Part shown: one piece after another, positions 1 through 8,734 of the stretch
Numbering within the stretch: the first letter of the stretch is position 1
Layout of the letters: the number at the start of each line of letters is the position of its first letter
Origin: JAFAXD01 sp035472475
GTDB taxonomy: Bacteria; Pseudomonadota; Alphaproteobacteria; Rhizobiales; Xanthobacteraceae
Assembly: GCA_035472475.1 (NCBI GenBank)
Contig: DATIPA010000202.1
Location: 1 to 61,496 of the forward strand
Length of the DNA stretch: 61,496 bases
Direction of reading: 5' to 3'
Made by a program: the position numbers and the translations under genes
Notes under the pieces: generated by a model
Told to the model about the DNA's origin: nothing
Database searches by the model: none
The model's input: the letters and a program-made list of their open reading frames with translations, nothing else

Positions 1-21
1 CTAGCTTCAAGTAGTGCCGAC

Positions 22-300
22 TTAATAGTGTGTGTGGTGCGCCGGCTGCGCTAACATGAAGATAGTCGACCCTGGAACTGTCGGGAGCGGTTCGATCCAC
101 GGGTTGGCCACGCAGCCGCCGCGCGACGTATTTTCCACGCACTGGTGATAAGAACTGTAAGCGCAAACTGGCGCGCCAGATTCGTTTCCTGTTCCGTCCG
201 AACACCACGGTTGCGGGATGTAGGCTTGGCTGGGCGCTGCGCTCGAAAGCAAGGCAACGAGGGCGATAGCGACCGACCCGCCAATGAGCCTGATACGCAT
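22..300 (-). CDS. DUF3551 family small exported protein
   Basis: A 92-residue exported protein of unknown function. I place the start at the ATG at 300 because GGAAGGAG lies just upstream; a longer reading back to 327 has no such site. A hydrophobic stretch (residues about 5-27, ending SAAPSQA) is a likely cleavable Sec signal. The mature part is short and cysteine-rich: WC near its start, then APVCAY, then a YHQC...GGC cluster followed by NPW. This spacing is typical of the DUF3551 family, abundant in Bradyrhizobium-like genomes and of unknown role. The family call rests on the cysteine pattern only. Confidence 0.75.
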   Translation of the reverse strand: MRIRLIGGSVAIALVALLSSAAPSQAYIPQPWCSDGTGNESGAPVCAYSSYHQCVENTSRGGCVANPWIEPLPTVPGSTIFMLAQPAHHTHY

Positions 301-687
301 TTGCCTCTCCTTCCAATCAAACCTCAAACCCGGGGCGAGGTTGGCAGGTCAGCATCGAGGCGGCAGTGACGGCCATCACTGCAGCGCATCTGGCGTAAGC
401 CATGGATTAACTTGAAGAATGTTGCCGCTGGGATGTTGGGCCGTCGCCGGCCTCACGGCATCTTGACCGGTAGGCAGCCTAACCGATTACCGCCATAACC
501 GTTGCCATTGGCTGCCCCGGTATGATGGCGGGGTGGGTCCGCGGGCCTCGCCGCAACGCGCCGAGACCTGCCCTATCAGTCCGGGTGCTCAGCTGATTGC
601 AGCAAAGTGAAGAATTCTGCCGTGCCGGCCGTGACCAGGCACGCGCGTAGCGAACACCGACGCGAAATGCACTTACCGGCGGCGTCA
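301..687. other. Intergenic stretch without a convincing gene
   Basis: This stretch separates two minus-strand genes. A GTG-initiated minus-strand frame of 69 codons overlaps the stop of the next gene at 688, but its composition (Arg/Pro-rich, no domain, no ribosome site) looks like high-GC noise. It presumably holds the promoter of the DUF3551 gene. Confidence 0.5.
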
Positions 688-1629
688 CTAACTGTCTGTT
701 TCTTTTTCCGCCTCTTCGAAATCCGGCAGATTGCTGAAGGGCGTTACACTGGTAAGAATTTTATTCACTAGGTCTGCCGCATTTATGAAGGCGCGCTTGA
801 CCTTGTGACCATGAACATGCACTCCGGTCGGAACGATGTGAGCATCCTTGAACTCTTGCTCGGGATAATAGATCTCTATCGGCTTGCCGCCTACCTGCTT
901 GCCATCCACCATGCGGACAATGGCGCGGATATTGTTGTAATACGTCGCATTGGAGATCACCATGAAACCGTCCGTCAACGCTGGAGGCGGCGAGAACTTG
1001 GATGGATCACTAATCGCGAGCCACGTTACGTTGTTGGGCGGATTGGGATAAATCGGGGATAGGTTGTTGTATATGTATCTCGACGGGTCATTGGTGTCGT
1101 CGAACAGAACCGTTACTGTTTTTCCGGCTTTCAGCAGCTTGTCCAGGTGATGTCTGGCAACCTGTTCCGCGTCTTTAGTAAATCCCGTCATGTTACTTTG
1201 GCGATTGTGCGGGACTTCACCGCCCAGCGTTTGAATGATTGGAATTGTTGTTGTCTTGTCCTGAAGCAATGCCGCGGCCATCGAGCCGCACGCGACGAGC
1301 ACAGCCCGGAGATTATTGTTGATCGCCGCCTGCGCGTCTTGAAACGCTTGTTGCGCCCAGCCTTGCAGGTTTGAGTTGGTGTCGCTGGCGGAATAAACTT
1401 TGTAATCAATGTTCTGCCCGGGCCCAGTTGTTTTCCACCCCTTGCTCGCGAGCTCGGCTTCAAACGCTTGGATACTCGGCGTGCTTTGGTCAGTAGGTGT
1501 AACTACGCGCACTGTCGGCAGCGTTGGTATTGTTTTCGGCGTTGCCGCCTTCGGCTTCGCGGCTTTCGACCTTGCCTTTGCTGCTTTTGACTTCGCCTTC
1601 GCTGCTTTCGACTTCGTCGCCTTTGCCAT
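688..1629 (-). CDS. Substrate-binding-fold protein with histone-H1-like N-terminal tail
   Basis: A 313-residue protein. Residues 1-33 are almost only Lys, Ala, Ser and Pro in short repeats (AKAKSKAAKA, ARSKAAKP), like the C-terminal tails of histone H1 and bacterial AlgR3/HU-type proteins. Residues about 40-300 look like the ABC_sub_bind (TrpX-like) periplasmic-binding fold: alternating strand-helix segments such as AVLVACGSMAAALL and TVTVLFDDTND. There is no signal peptide or lipobox, so it should be cytoplasmic, unlike ordinary ABC receptors. No transporter subunits are adjacent. The fold call is by pattern and moderate; the function is unknown. The start is the ATG at 1629, directly before the basic repeats. 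Confidence 0.6.
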   Translation of the reverse strand: MAKATKSKAAKAKSKAAKARSKAAKPKAATPKTIPTLPTVRVVTPTDQSTPSIQAFEAELASKGWKTTGPGQNIDYKVYSASDTNSNLQGWAQQAFQDAQAAINNNLRAVLVACGSMAAALLQDKTTTIPIIQTLGGEVPHNRQSNMTGFTKDAEQVARHHLDKLLKAGKTVTVLFDDTNDPSRYIYNNLSPIYPNPPNNVTWLAISDPSKFSPPPALTDGFMVISNATYYNNIRAIVRMVDGKQVGGKPIEIYYPEQEFKDAHIVPTGVHVHGHKVKRAFINAADLVNKILTSVTPFSNLPDFEEAEKETDS

Positions 1630-1796
1630 TACTAACGCCCCCGTTTGCGATGGTCCCGTGTACTCACTAAAGGGCCATTACCTTATCAGCCATTGCATGG
1701 AATAGCCAAGGCGGCCACTTGCGTTGCGCACGCGGCGCGGGTCGGATTGATTTGGACGATCTGGCGCTAAAATGAAACGCAGGAACAGGGCAGGGG

Positions 1797-2846
1797 TCAA
1801 CCCCAAAATGCCTTCACCCGATCTGCCTCGCGGACGGCGCGATCGTGGCCCGCGTGCAGCGCCGGTTCGATCTCAGCCGCGGACAGAAGGTGCACTTTGC
1901 CGGGGTCGGCGGCGATCAGGAGTGTCCTGGTTCCCGCAGCTTCGACATAGTTGAGCTCCTGCGCAATATCGTTCGGAATGCCTGAGAACCGCATGCTTTT
2001 GTCGGTGAGCGCGACCACCAAGGCGCGCTTGGCGCCGGCGACGAGATCGACGTGGGTGCTGGTCGAGCACATGGCGCCGTCCATGCACAGCCGGTCGCCG
2101 ATCCAGGTCGGCCCGAACACGCCCGGCAACGACACGCTCGCGCAGACCGCGTGCGAGATCGGAACGCTGCTCGATTGCGAGAGGACGATGCGTTCGCCGG
2201 TGTAGCAATCCGTCGTCGTTGCGTGGAACCGCGGACTCGGCCAGACGCTACCGAGACTGAGGACGTCAACCATCAGCTGAAGATTGCGAACCGGCGGATT
2301 GCGGGCCGCCATGGCGCCGCGGCCGATCGATTGGATCGCGGCGGCGCTGGCATCGTGGGCAGCTTCGGCAACCTCGCGCGCGCGGACCTGACTGGGATTC
2401 GACGCGCGCGTCGGTATCAAATCCGCCAGCAGCTTTGGCACCAATCCAAAAAAATCGATGTCGTCGCGCAAGAATCCGAGACGCTCGACCGCGACCGCAC
2501 TCCCGACCATCGCGCCGGCCGAGGTGCCGACGATGACGTCGGCGAGATCATAGGAAACGCCCGCGGCGTGGAGCCCGTGCGCGAACCCGAGCAGCCACGC
2601 GATGAAGTACTCGCCGCCGCCGCCGAGCACGAGCGCGCGGTCCTTGCCCTGTCCAAGCGACGGAGGCGCGGGAATCGGTGTGGCCGCATGAACACCTCTG
2701 GCAAGGTCCGGCTGCTCGCCGCGCAGGCCCGTTTGGGCGGCCGCGCGGCCGGCCGCGACGAAAGCGGCCGCAGTTCCGACCAGCATCTCCCGCCGGTGAA
2801 GGGCGAATTTATGCGCTGCGTCTTTGTCGGATCTCTTCACGGGCAT
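1797..2846 (-). CDS. Patatin-like phospholipase, exported
   Basis: A 349-residue patatin-family serine acyl hydrolase, expected to cleave acyl esters of phospholipids. The glycine-rich oxyanion motif GGGGEY (about residues 75-80) is followed by the nucleophile elbow GTSAG with Ser109; the Asp partner is probably in MDGAM near residue 260. The N-terminus carries RREML followed by a hydrophobic run ending AAGRAAAQ, which resembles a Tat or Sec signal, so the enzyme probably acts outside the cytoplasm. The start is set at the ATG at 2846 (GAAAGAGA upstream) rather than 39 bases earlier. It is divergent from the FkbM methyltransferase gene across an 81-bp gap. Confidence 0.85.
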   Translation of the reverse strand: MPVKRSDKDAAHKFALHRREMLVGTAAAFVAAGRAAAQTGLRGEQPDLARGVHAATPIPAPPSLGQGKDRALVLGGGGEYFIAWLLGFAHGLHAAGVSYDLADVIVGTSAGAMVGSAVAVERLGFLRDDIDFFGLVPKLLADLIPTRASNPSQVRAREVAEAAHDASAAAIQSIGRGAMAARNPPVRNLQLMVDVLSLGSVWPSPRFHATTTDCYTGERIVLSQSSSVPISHAVCASVSLPGVFGPTWIGDRLCMDGAMCSTSTHVDLVAGAKRALVVALTDKSMRFSGIPNDIAQELNYVEAAGTRTLLIAADPGKVHLLSAAEIEPALHAGHDRAVREADRVKAFWG

Positions 2847-2927
2847 GTCTCTTTCAATTGCTTTGGGCCCACTGCAACCCGGCACGTGGTAAATGCTCCC
2901 ACTGGTTGGCTCTGTTCAAGGTACGCG

Positions 2928-3662
2928 ATGGTCCTGCCAATTCGCGAACGGCTTGCGATGTTCATGCCGCCGGCATGGTTCTATCGGCGGCGCATTGCTG
3001 AGGAAACTCGCTCGGGCGAACCCGAGCTCGCCATGCTGGCAAAGCTCGTACCCCACGGCGGCACCGCGATTGACGTTGGCGCCAACCAGGGATTGTTCTC
3101 CTACGCACTCTCGGACATCGCGGATCGCGTCGTCGCTTTCGAGCCGAACCCCGACTACGCCGCTTTCGCGCGCTGGATGCTGCGAGGCCGCGCCGAGGTG
3201 CACCAGCTGGCTCTCGCCGACGCGTCCGGGCGCGGGACCCTCTACGTGCCGCTGTCGGACGACGGAATGGTGCTGCACTTCGCCGGCAATCTGCAGCGGA
3301 CGCACTCCCAGTTTCGCAACATGCAGACCCATGACGTCGACATCCGCACGCTCGACGAATTTGGTCTCGTGGGCGTGCGCTTCATCAAGGCCGACGTCGA
3401 GGGCAGCGAGCGCGCGGTGCTCGACGGGGCACGGGCAACGATCGCCCGCGACCGCCCGGTCATCCTGCTCGAGCTCCTGTCGGGCACGCACGCCGATCCC
3501 GCCGCCTCCACCGCGGCCATATGCGAGTGCCTCGGCTACGATGCCTTCATCGTGCAGCGCGGCGAGATGATCGCGGCGTTGCCTGCGATCGCCGTGCTGG
3601 GCAAGAATACGAGCTGGGGCACCGACATCGAGTCGCGGAACGTCCTGTTTGTGCCGCGATGA
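2928..3662 (+). CDS. FkbM family SAM-dependent methyltransferase
   Basis: A 244-residue class I methyltransferase of the FkbM type, which usually O-methylates sugars or secondary metabolites. Motif I is AIDVGANQGLFS (about residues 47-58), the acidic loop is FEPNP (71-75), and the family signature FIKADVEGSE lies near residue 150. The frame stays open far upstream but that part is antisense to the patatin gene, so I start at the ATG at 2928; ATGs at 2958 and 2964 are alternatives. It may form an operon with the membrane protein at 3697, 34 bases downstream, which would fit modification of a surface glycan. The substrate is unknown. Confidence 0.85.
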   Translation: MVLPIRERLAMFMPPAWFYRRRIAEETRSGEPELAMLAKLVPHGGTAIDVGANQGLFSYALSDIADRVVAFEPNPDYAAFARWMLRGRAEVHQLALADASGRGTLYVPLSDDGMVLHFAGNLQRTHSQFRNMQTHDVDIRTLDEFGLVGVRFIKADVEGSERAVLDGARATIARDRPVILLELLSGTHADPAASTAAICECLGYDAFIVQRGEMIAALPAIAVLGKNTSWGTDIESRNVLFVPR

Positions 3663-3696
3663 CCCGCGGCGGCAAGCAGTGCCCTGAAGGTGGAGG

Positions 3697-5265
3697 ATGA
3701 CGGCCAGCTCATCCCCTCGAGGCGAGCTGCGACCCGCGTTATGGGTCGGCGCAGCTAGTGCCCGTTTGTTTCCGAAGTTCGTGTCAGGACTTGCCGCCAT
3801 GTATCACGAACTTCGGAAACCGGGCACTAGTTATTCGGACAACGACGTGTTGCGCGCCGTTGTGGTCGTGGCCGGACTCTGCTGGTCGGCCGCGTTTATC
3901 GTCATCGGGCTTGGCTATGACCTGCAGATCTACGGCGACGGCGCGATTTTCTCCTACGCGGTTGCGGTCCAGGACGCCTGGGCGATCCATTGGCACAACA
4001 TCTCGGGCCGCCTGTTTGTCTATCTCATCTGTTTCGTGCCAGCCGAGATCGTTGTGGAGACCACGAGAAGCCCGCACAGCGGGATCGTCGTTTATGGATT
4101 GTTGCTTTTTGGAGCGCCGCTGGCGGGCCTCGCCGCCACCTGGGCGGCCGACCGCTCGAAGGGGCATGTCATTTTTGTTTATGCGTGTCTCTCGACCGCG
4201 TGTCTCGCCCCGCTGGTGTTCGGCTTTCCGACCGAAGTGTGGATTGCGCATGCCTTGTTCTGGCCGGCGCTTGCGATCTGCCATTACGCCAGAGCGGGAA
4301 TTGGCGGTTTTGGACTCGTCCTCGCCGCCCTCCTCGCCCTCGTCTTCACCCATGAAGGCGCGCTGATACTGGCGGGTGTTATCGTCGCCACCCTTCTGCT
4401 GCGCGGCGCGCGCAGCGCGGCGTTCCGCCGGGGCGCAAGTGCCTCGCTGATCGTTATTCCGATCTGGATCTTCGTGAAGGTGGCGTTGCCGCCAGACAAC
4501 TACTACGCGCCCGTCTTCGCCAGCGCCGCGCTGCATTTCTTCGACGTCACCATATTCGAGAACGCGTTGCTGTTATTGCTGCTTGCAACGCTCGCAGGTT
4601 ACTGGATTGCGCTGACCGTGTTTCGGCGGCTTTCGCCCGCCAAGGCTCCCATCTACGCCACCCTGATCGTGACCCTGGCCTTGGTGGTTTACTGGCTGTG
4701 GGTCGATCGGGCGCTGCACGCAAATAACCGTTACTACATGCGCACAGCGCTCCTGATCGTCACGCCGGTGCTGGGCGTGCTGGCGGCGGCACAAGCGCTC
4801 GCGGCGGATGATCGACCGGATTGCTCGGCAGTTCCCTGGCTGGCGCAGCTCGCCAAGTCTTGCGTGGACGGTGTCTCCGCCAGGGCGATCTGCGGCGCCT
4901 TCCTCCTGGTGATGCTGGTGCACGTGGTGGAGACCACGAAATTTGTGACGGCATGGACCGATTACAAGGCCGCGGTGCGAGCGCTTGCCGGGGGCGCAGC
5001 ATCCGATTTCAAGCTTGGCAATTCAAGTTTCATATCGTCGACCAGACTCAGCGCCGACCTCAACCGGCTGTCGTGGAATTCGACGACACCTTTCCTGTCG
5101 GTGCTGCTGGCGGACAGATTCGCGCCGGCGCGGCTGGTGGTTGATCCCGCCGCGAACTATTTCTGGCTGTCCTGCGACGTCGCCACGGCGAACCTAGCGG
5201 CCGATCGCGCGGTTCCGGTGGAAGCCCGCGGGCTCGTGCGTATTCACGCCTGCGAGCATCGATAG
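3697..5265 (+). CDS. Polytopic membrane protein, possible GT-C-type glycosyltransferase
   Basis: A 522-residue protein with roughly ten hydrophobic helices. After the first helix comes YGDGAIFSYAV, an acidic loop reminiscent of the Asp-containing first periplasmic loop of GT-C glycosyltransferases, but I cannot name a family. Residues 20-45 are encoded by a palindromic repeat (3755-3830) that reads through in frame. The ATG at 3697 has GAAGG six bases upstream, so the repeat is probably inside the coding region; if not, the GTG at 3847 just after the repeat would be the start. The upstream FkbM methyltransferase suggests a role in surface polysaccharide or lipid modification. Confidence 0.7.
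   Translation: MTASSSPRGELRPALWVGAASARLFPKFVSGLAAMYHELRKPGTSYSDNDVLRAVVVVAGLCWSAAFIVIGLGYDLQIYGDGAIFSYAVAVQDAWAIHWHNISGRLFVYLICFVPAEIVVETTRSPHSGIVVYGLLLFGAPLAGLAATWAADRSKGHVIFVYACLSTACLAPLVFGFPTEVWIAHALFWPALAICHYARAGIGGFGLVLAALLALVFTHEGALILAGVIVATLLLRGARSAAFRRGASASLIVIPIWIFVKVALPPDNYYAPVFASAALHFFDVTIFENALLLLLLATLAGYWIALTVFRRLSPAKAPIYATLIVTLALVVYWLWVDRALHANNRYYMRTALLIVTPVLGVLAAAQALAADDRPDCSAVPWLAQLAKSCVDGVSARAICGAFLLVMLVHVVETTKFVTAWTDYKAAVRALAGGAASDFKLGNSSFISSTRLSADLNRLSWNSTTPFLSVLLADRFAPARLVVDPAANYFWLSCDVATANLAADRAVPVEARGLVRIHACEHR
3755..3830. repeat. Palindromic repeat element (family A), in frame within a gene
   Basis: The left arm 3755-3783 (starts CTAGTGCCCG, core CCGAAGTTCGTG) pairs with the right arm 3805-3830 (CACGAACTTCGG core, ends GGGCACTAG) around a 21-nt loop. 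It is one of about ten related elements in the window, all bounded by CTAGTG and CACTAG. Here it has no stop codon in the reading frame of the host gene. Confidence 0.9.
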
Positions 5266-5318
5266 CGAATGGCGTGATCGACGCGGACACACGCTATCGC
5301 CAGCCGCGGCGTTGACGC

Positions 5319-6128
5319 TTAAAGCGCCCGAGCCGGCGTCGCAAAAAAATCCACGTGACCAATGCGGACGGACGAACATCCGGCGATGACGGCGTCGCGG
5401 CGGCGCGCCAGCCATCCCACCATGTCGGCGTGCGACGGGCCGGCGCTTCCGCAGGCGGCGCTCGCCCAATTCGCGAAGATCTTCATTTGCAGCTCGCGAT
5501 CGTCCGGCCCGAGGACCCAGTCGGACGCGCCGCGCACAACGCAATAGTCCACCGATTGAAGTTGCGCGATTGCAGCGTCGGCAGCCGCGGGCCCGAGCGC
5601 CGGCCCAAATCCCTTGTCGGTCGTTTGATGTCGATTGACCGCGGCGACGATCGCCGCATCAAGCGGATCCGCGGGGCTGATGGCGGCGCGTCCGTCGTAA
5701 CTCAGCGTTGCATAGATCGGGATCGACCGCCGCCCAATCTCGCCGACAAGTCCTGCGAGCCAGGTTTCCGAGACGAGATCGAGCAGCGCAAACGCCGTCA
5801 CAAGATCAATTGGCCCATTGAGCGCATCTTCGAGGCCGCAATTGAGGTCGAGCGCGCGTGCCTCGATCGTAAACGCGCTGGAACGCGTCAGCTTGCGGGC
5901 GTGAGTGAGCAGCTCGGGATCGTTGTCGACTAGGCGCCAGACCTGACGCACCGGAAGCCGTGGCGCGAGCGCGCGAAGGGTCGCACCGATCCCGGCGGCG
6001 AGATCGACGATCCGCATTGCGAGACAGCCTTCGGCGGACGCAACAACCGCGTCAAGGATCGCCGGATTGCGCGCGCGCGCGTCGTAAGGCTCACGCAGCG
6101 CAAGCCAATCGGCCGAAAAGCCGGTCAT
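5319..6128 (-). CDS. Class I SAM-dependent methyltransferase
   Basis: A 269-residue protein from the ATG at 6128. The glycine-rich SAM loop is VDLAAGIGA (residues 41-49), followed by an acidic strand end (WRLVDNDPELL) as in Rossmann-type methyltransferases, and later DLVTAFALLDLVS where the substrate strand is expected. Starting at 6128 gives MTGFSADWLALREPYD, a typical N-terminus for this group; the 79 codons upstream look non-coding. It converges on the membrane protein gene with a 53-bp gap. The substrate cannot be told from sequence. Confidence 0.75.
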   Translation of the reverse strand: MTGFSADWLALREPYDARARNPAILDAVVASAEGCLAMRIVDLAAGIGATLRALAPRLPVRQVWRLVDNDPELLTHARKLTRSSAFTIEARALDLNCGLEDALNGPIDLVTAFALLDLVSETWLAGLVGEIGRRSIPIYATLSYDGRAAISPADPLDAAIVAAVNRHQTTDKGFGPALGPAAADAAIAQLQSVDYCVVRGASDWVLGPDDRELQMKIFANWASAACGSAGPSHADMVGWLARRRDAVIAGCSSVRIGHVDFFATPARAL

Positions 6129-6537
6129 GTGCGGCGAAAACCCCGAATGATTGCCAAGCTCAATTATTTTAAACCCCACGACCGGCCAAGAATTTCTTAC
6201 CAACCTGCCCGCATTGTATTGAAGCCGCTTCCCGGGTTTCTGGAAATGGAAAATATCCGGCGGCGCGGAAGAATCGGGCTCCCACCGTACCAATTCCGCG
6301 GAGCCGTTGGGGGCAAACAGGGCGCGGTCTCGCACCCGGTCTCGGGGTTGGCTGAACAACCTCACAGGGTCAACAGCAAGACCGTGAACAGCGCGATCAA
6401 AACCGCGACGACGATGCGCGTGTCATCGGGGCGACGCATGACGCCCTCGTCAGCTTTTGTCGTGCAACCCTTTCCGGTCCCGCCCTGTTCCACCCGCGCG
6501 GCATCTTGGCGCGCGGCGAAAGCAATGCTCCTGCGGA
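6129..6537. other. Intergenic stretch, at most one micro-ORF
   Basis: No convincing gene of normal size lies here. Frames that cross it are antisense extensions of the neighbours. The one candidate is the 25-codon membrane micro-ORF at 6362-6439. Confidence 0.5.
6362..6439 (-). CDS. Possible 25-residue single-helix membrane protein
   Basis: The ATG at 6439, with GAGGG five bases upstream, opens a 25-codon frame. The product starts MRRPDDTR, then a 17-residue uninterrupted hydrophobic run (IVVAVLIALFTVLLLTL) to the end. A basic and hydrophilic N-terminus plus one helix is what small bacterial membrane proteins look like. It could also be chance. Confidence 0.35.
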   Translation of the reverse strand: MRRPDDTRIVVAVLIALFTVLLLTL

Positions 6538-7416
6538 TCAACCCGGCATGGGAAAGCCGTAGAGCTCGCACGGGTTGTCCACCAGAATGCGACGGCGCGC
6601 CGCCGCGTCCGGGATCCAGTCGGCGATCAGATCGACGAGATCGCCGTCATTCGGCATCAGCCGATCGTTCAGGTTGACGTGCGGCCAATCCGAGCCCCAC
6701 ACCAGCCGTTGCGGCGCATGCGCGACCAGCGCGCGCGCCAGCGGCGCGACGTTGGCATAAGGGTATTCCTGCCGCGAGCAGCGCATCGGTCCCGACAACT
6801 TGAGCCACACGCGGCCGCTGTCGAGCATGCGCAGCACCGTCTTGAACGCCGGCTGGTCGGTGCCGCCCTCCGCCGGCACGCTGGCGAAGTGATCGAGCAC
6901 GACCCGGTTCGGGAGCGCCAGCAGGCGGTCGGCATTGTCGATAATGTCGGTCTGCTGCGGATAGAACTGCACGTGCCAGCCGTGCTCCGCCGCGCGCGCC
7001 GCGACGGCTTCCGAGAGCGTCGGCACCTGGCGCATGCCGCGCGCCGAACTGATGAACCGCAACCCGCGCACCCCAAGCCTGGTCAGCCGCGCGAATTCGG
7101 CATCGGTGGTGTCATCCGGCATCAGGGCGACGCCGCGGTAACGTTGCGGGAAGCGCTTGAGCGCATCTTCGAGCACGGCGTAGTTGCGGCCGTAGGCGCC
7201 GCCGCTAACCACCACGGCGCGCGACAAGCCGAGCCGTTCCTGCAGCGCAATGTTGGTCTCGGCCAGTTGATCGCGTGACTCGTAGGGACTGAGCGGATCG
7301 ACCGGAAATTTTTCGGCCGGACCGAACAGGTGAATGTGGCAGTCGCAGGCGCCCGGCGGCAGCGCGAGTTTGGGCGTTTTCGGATTTGGATCGGGAGGAT
7401 TGGCGAGTTCGCGCAT
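6538..7416 (-). CDS. Amidohydrolase of the 2-pyrone-4,6-dicarboxylate lactonase family
   Basis: A 292-residue TIM-barrel metal hydrolase. The metal site is visible in CDCHIHLFGP (His27 and His29) at the end of strand 1, VVLDHFAS in the middle, and the C-terminal WGSDWPH that supplies the catalytic Asp. Length and these motifs match LigI-like (PDC hydrolase) enzymes, which open lactone rings of aromatic breakdown products. It starts three bases after the stop of the Bug receptor gene, so the two are one transcript; many Bug receptors sit beside a catabolic enzyme acting on the imported acid. The true substrate is not known. Confidence 0.85.
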   Translation of the reverse strand: MRELANPPDPNPKTPKLALPPGACDCHIHLFGPAEKFPVDPLSPYESRDQLAETNIALQERLGLSRAVVVSGGAYGRNYAVLEDALKRFPQRYRGVALMPDDTTDAEFARLTRLGVRGLRFISSARGMRQVPTLSEAVAARAAEHGWHVQFYPQQTDIIDNADRLLALPNRVVLDHFASVPAEGGTDQPAFKTVLRMLDSGRVWLKLSGPMRCSRQEYPYANVAPLARALVAHAPQRLVWGSDWPHVNLNDRLMPNDGDLVDLIADWIPDAAARRRILVDNPCELYGFPMPG

Positions 7417-7419
7417 GCT

Positions 7420-8406
7420 TCACTCGGGCTTGATGTTGGCGGCCTGGATGACGTCGCGCCATTGCGGGATCTCGCGCGCGATCTGGGCACGGAACTGCTC
7501 GGGCGTGCTGCCGACGGCGTCAATCCCGTCGCGCTTGAAGCGCTCAAGAAGGTCATTCGCAGTGACGGCCTTGGCGACCGATTGCGCGAGCTTCTCGATA
7601 ATTGCGGCCGGGGTCCGGGCGGGCGCCATTAGGCCGATCCACAGCACGCCCTCGTAGCCGGGCACGCCCATCTCCGCGACGGTCGGCACGTTCGGCAGCA
7701 ATGGCGAGCGCGCGCGGCCCCCATAGGCGAGCACGCGCAGCTTGCCGGCTTCGACGTATTGCATCGAGGTCGCGTAGGTATCGAGCTTAAGCTGCACCAC
7801 GCCGGCGAGCAGATCGGTCATCGCCGGCGCGGCGCCGCGATACGGCACATGCGCGACGTTGAGCTTGAGGCTCTTGAGCAGCAGTTCCATGGTGATGTGC
7901 GGCAGCGTGCCGATGCCGGCCGACGAATAGTTGAGCTTGCCGGGATTGGCCTTTGCGTAGTTGACGAAGCCGGCAAAATCCTCGAACGGCGCCGCGGGAT
8001 AGCTGACAAGCACTTCCGGAACCGCCGCCATGATCGCGATCGGCGCGAGGTCGTTTTCGGTGTCGTAGGGAAGCTTGCCCTGCAGCGCCGCGTTGATGGT
8101 GTGATTGGGCGTCGTGATCAACAGCGTGTAGCCGTCAGGCGCAGATTTTGCGACGGCGTCGGTCGCAATGATGCCGCCCGCACCGGCCTTGGCCTCGATC
8201 ACGAATGCGCGCCCGAGATCGGACGCCATGCGGTCGGTCACCAGCCGGGTGACGAGATCGACCGCGCCGCCCGGTGGAAACGGCGTCACCACATGGATCG
8301 GGCGTTCGGGATATTGCGCGAAAGACGGCGCGGCGGGCGCCGCGCTCAGCAACGCAATGAGCACAGCCGGTAGCGCGACCCACCGGTTTCTTACGCTCCC
8401 GCGCAT
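7420..8406 (-). CDS. Bug/TctC family periplasmic solute receptor
   Basis: A 328-residue extracytoplasmic receptor of the tripartite tricarboxylate transporter type. The N-terminal hydrophobic segment ending AAPAAPSFAQ is a Sec signal. Family motifs follow: YPERPIHVVTPFPPGG at the start of the mature protein, then GYTLLITTPNHTINAAL, and VPYRGAAPAMTDLLAG. No TctA or TctB membrane subunits lie beside it, as is usual for the many orphan Bug proteins of Burkholderiales and Bradyrhizobium-like bacteria. It is the first gene of a pair with the amidohydrolase, which suggests the ligand is an organic acid fed to that enzyme. Confidence 0.9.
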   Translation of the reverse strand: MRGSVRNRWVALPAVLIALLSAAPAAPSFAQYPERPIHVVTPFPPGGAVDLVTRLVTDRMASDLGRAFVIEAKAGAGGIIATDAVAKSAPDGYTLLITTPNHTINAALQGKLPYDTENDLAPIAIMAAVPEVLVSYPAAPFEDFAGFVNYAKANPGKLNYSSAGIGTLPHITMELLLKSLKLNVAHVPYRGAAPAMTDLLAGVVQLKLDTYATSMQYVEAGKLRVLAYGGRARSPLLPNVPTVAEMGVPGYEGVLWIGLMAPARTPAAIIEKLAQSVAKAVTANDLLERFKRDGIDAVGSTPEQFRAQIAREIPQWRDVIQAANIKPE

Positions 8407-8417
8407 CGGGCGCAGTA

Positions 8418-8594
8418 TTAGGACTTTTTCGGCGGCCGCTTGGCAAATGCCGCGTCGACTTCATCCTCCTTGATGCGAGCCGACGGATCTCCGCGCTCGT
8501 TGAGATTCTGCTCTTCGGTGCCGTCACCCATCATTCCGGGATGGCTAATTCGCGGCTTTTTATCGGTGCGGGCCTGAGGTGGTTTCTTGGTCAT
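8418..8594 (-). CDS. Small hydrophilic protein of unknown function
   Basis: A 58-residue highly charged protein (MTKKPPQART start, KRPPKKS end) without cysteines, helices in membrane or known domain. The ATG at 8594 has GGAG eight bases upstream, so I start there and not at the longer frame from 8690. It stops 11 bases before the start of the Bug receptor on the same strand, so it could be the first gene of that transcript. Confidence 0.55.
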   Translation of the reverse strand: MTKKPPQARTDKKPRISHPGMMGDGTEEQNLNERGDPSARIKEDEVDAAFAKRPPKKS

Positions 8595-8734
8595 ACGAAA
8601 TACTCCGGCAGCGTGGCACATCCACGTCTGAAGGCTACCCAGACGTTCGGGCTCACCGCAAGGGCACTGGGATCTGGATGAAAATACCACTGGGACGGCC
8701 GCGCGCCGATCACGTCATCGAATACACGCGCTGG

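Noticed and set aside
479..688. A 69-codon GTG frame behind the histone-tailed protein gene
   Set aside because: No ribosome site, no domain, composition as random high-GC sequence.
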